Assembly (NCBI GenBank): GCA_900766825.1
Contig: CAAFWU010000067.1
Span: 46,381-110,380 of the forward strand
DNA: 64,000 nt
Direction of reading: 5' to 3'
Origin: Bacteroidales bacterium
GTDB lineage: Bacteria; Bacteroidota; Bacteroidia; Bacteroidales; Marinilabiliaceae
Made by a program: the position numbers and the translations under genes. Of the stretch, positions 63,885-64,000 are shown in pieces. Position 1 is the stretch's first letter. Each line of letters starts with the position of its first letter. Under the pieces are notes generated by a model. That model was not told the DNA's origin. It made no database searches and saw only the letters and a program-made list of their open reading frames with translations.

Positions 63885-64000
63885 CTAAAGTTTCGCAAGT
63901 GACTCTATCGACAAGTCATAGGTTAAAATGATATAAAAAAAGAAGGCTAAAGGGTTGGTTAATTCAATGATATTCAGTAATTTAATGGTGAAAACAAACA
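63885..64000. mobile_element. End of an insertion-sequence-like element, continuing past the window
   Basis: The sequence begins CTAAAGTTTCGCAAGTGA, matching the two ends of the 523 bp element at 4280-4802 at about 15 to 16 of 18 positions. It starts exactly where the glycosyltransferase frame ends. The following 100 bases are AT-rich and noncoding so far. The 8 bases before it (CTAATTAT, 63877-63884) would be the target duplication if the second end shows the same. Confidence 0.6.

Overview
The window is chromosomal DNA of a Bacteroidota bacterium, most likely order Bacteroidales. The evidence is: promoters of the TTTG / TAnnTTTG type with few Shine-Dalgarno sites; a FISUMP-type lipoprotein; a YbeY of the Bacteroidetes form; a HAD / Rpn / polysaccharide gene repertoire; and the gene order rplM-rpsI-rpsB-tsf. 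The genus cannot be fixed from the sequence alone.

Layout. From 1 to 18.7 kb every gene is on the minus strand: a cut-off thiamine-phosphate-synthase-like gene, a surface lipoprotein, uvrC, adenine deaminase, mnmG-ybeY, an anti-sigma-type ATPase, a four-gene envelope/nucleotide run (envC, DUF4292 lipoprotein, TPR protein, dut), a flippase, ruvB, a receiver-only response regulator and nadA. At 18.7-20.17 kb there is a 1.5 kb AT-rich gene-free stretch. It holds repeated TTATGAACA and TTATCAACA boxes, and parS-like palindromes lie in it and on both sides. It also marks the point where the uniform minus-strand run ends, so I propose it as a candidate replication origin region.

From 20.2 to 32.3 kb follow hemW, a membrane flippase-like protein, a Ser-rich small protein, trxA-prmC, ribD and an eight-gene plus-strand fatty-acid/aryl-polyene-like cluster (ketoreductase, acyltransferase, dehydratase, thioesterase, ACP, ketosynthase, chain-length-factor-like ketosynthase, deacetylase). 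Then come metF, a cation efflux gene, gltB-gltD, an AlbA_2/HATPase regulator and a secreted beta-galactosidase. Next are rsmA (ksgA), a three-gene MoxR/VWA operon, a broken SGNH hydrolase, the ribosomal operon rplM-rpsI-rpsB-tsf, an Rpn nuclease, a HAD phosphatase, one tRNA (CAU), a methyltransferase and a polysaccharide operon (ugd, acetyltransferase, pyruvyltransferase, glycosyltransferase). The last gene is interrupted near the right edge by what looks like an insertion-sequence end.

The most notable non-coding content is a family of small RNAs repeated five times, with a sixth divergent copy upstream of nadA. Four of the five clear copies share a fixed plan: a TAnnTTTG promoter, a purine-rich GGAGG-like segment, a nested hairpin, a second hairpin with an invariant AACG loop, one of two kinds of U-rich tail and an intrinsic terminator; copy B has a shortened 5' segment and GGAG only. 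Stem bases co-vary between copies. Other non-gene structures are a 523 bp element with terminal inverted repeats and a perfect 8 bp target duplication, composite palindromic intergenic repeats (one carrying a 70 bp nested insertion), a separate roughly 300 nt predicted RNA, and structured leaders before gltB and the ribosomal genes.
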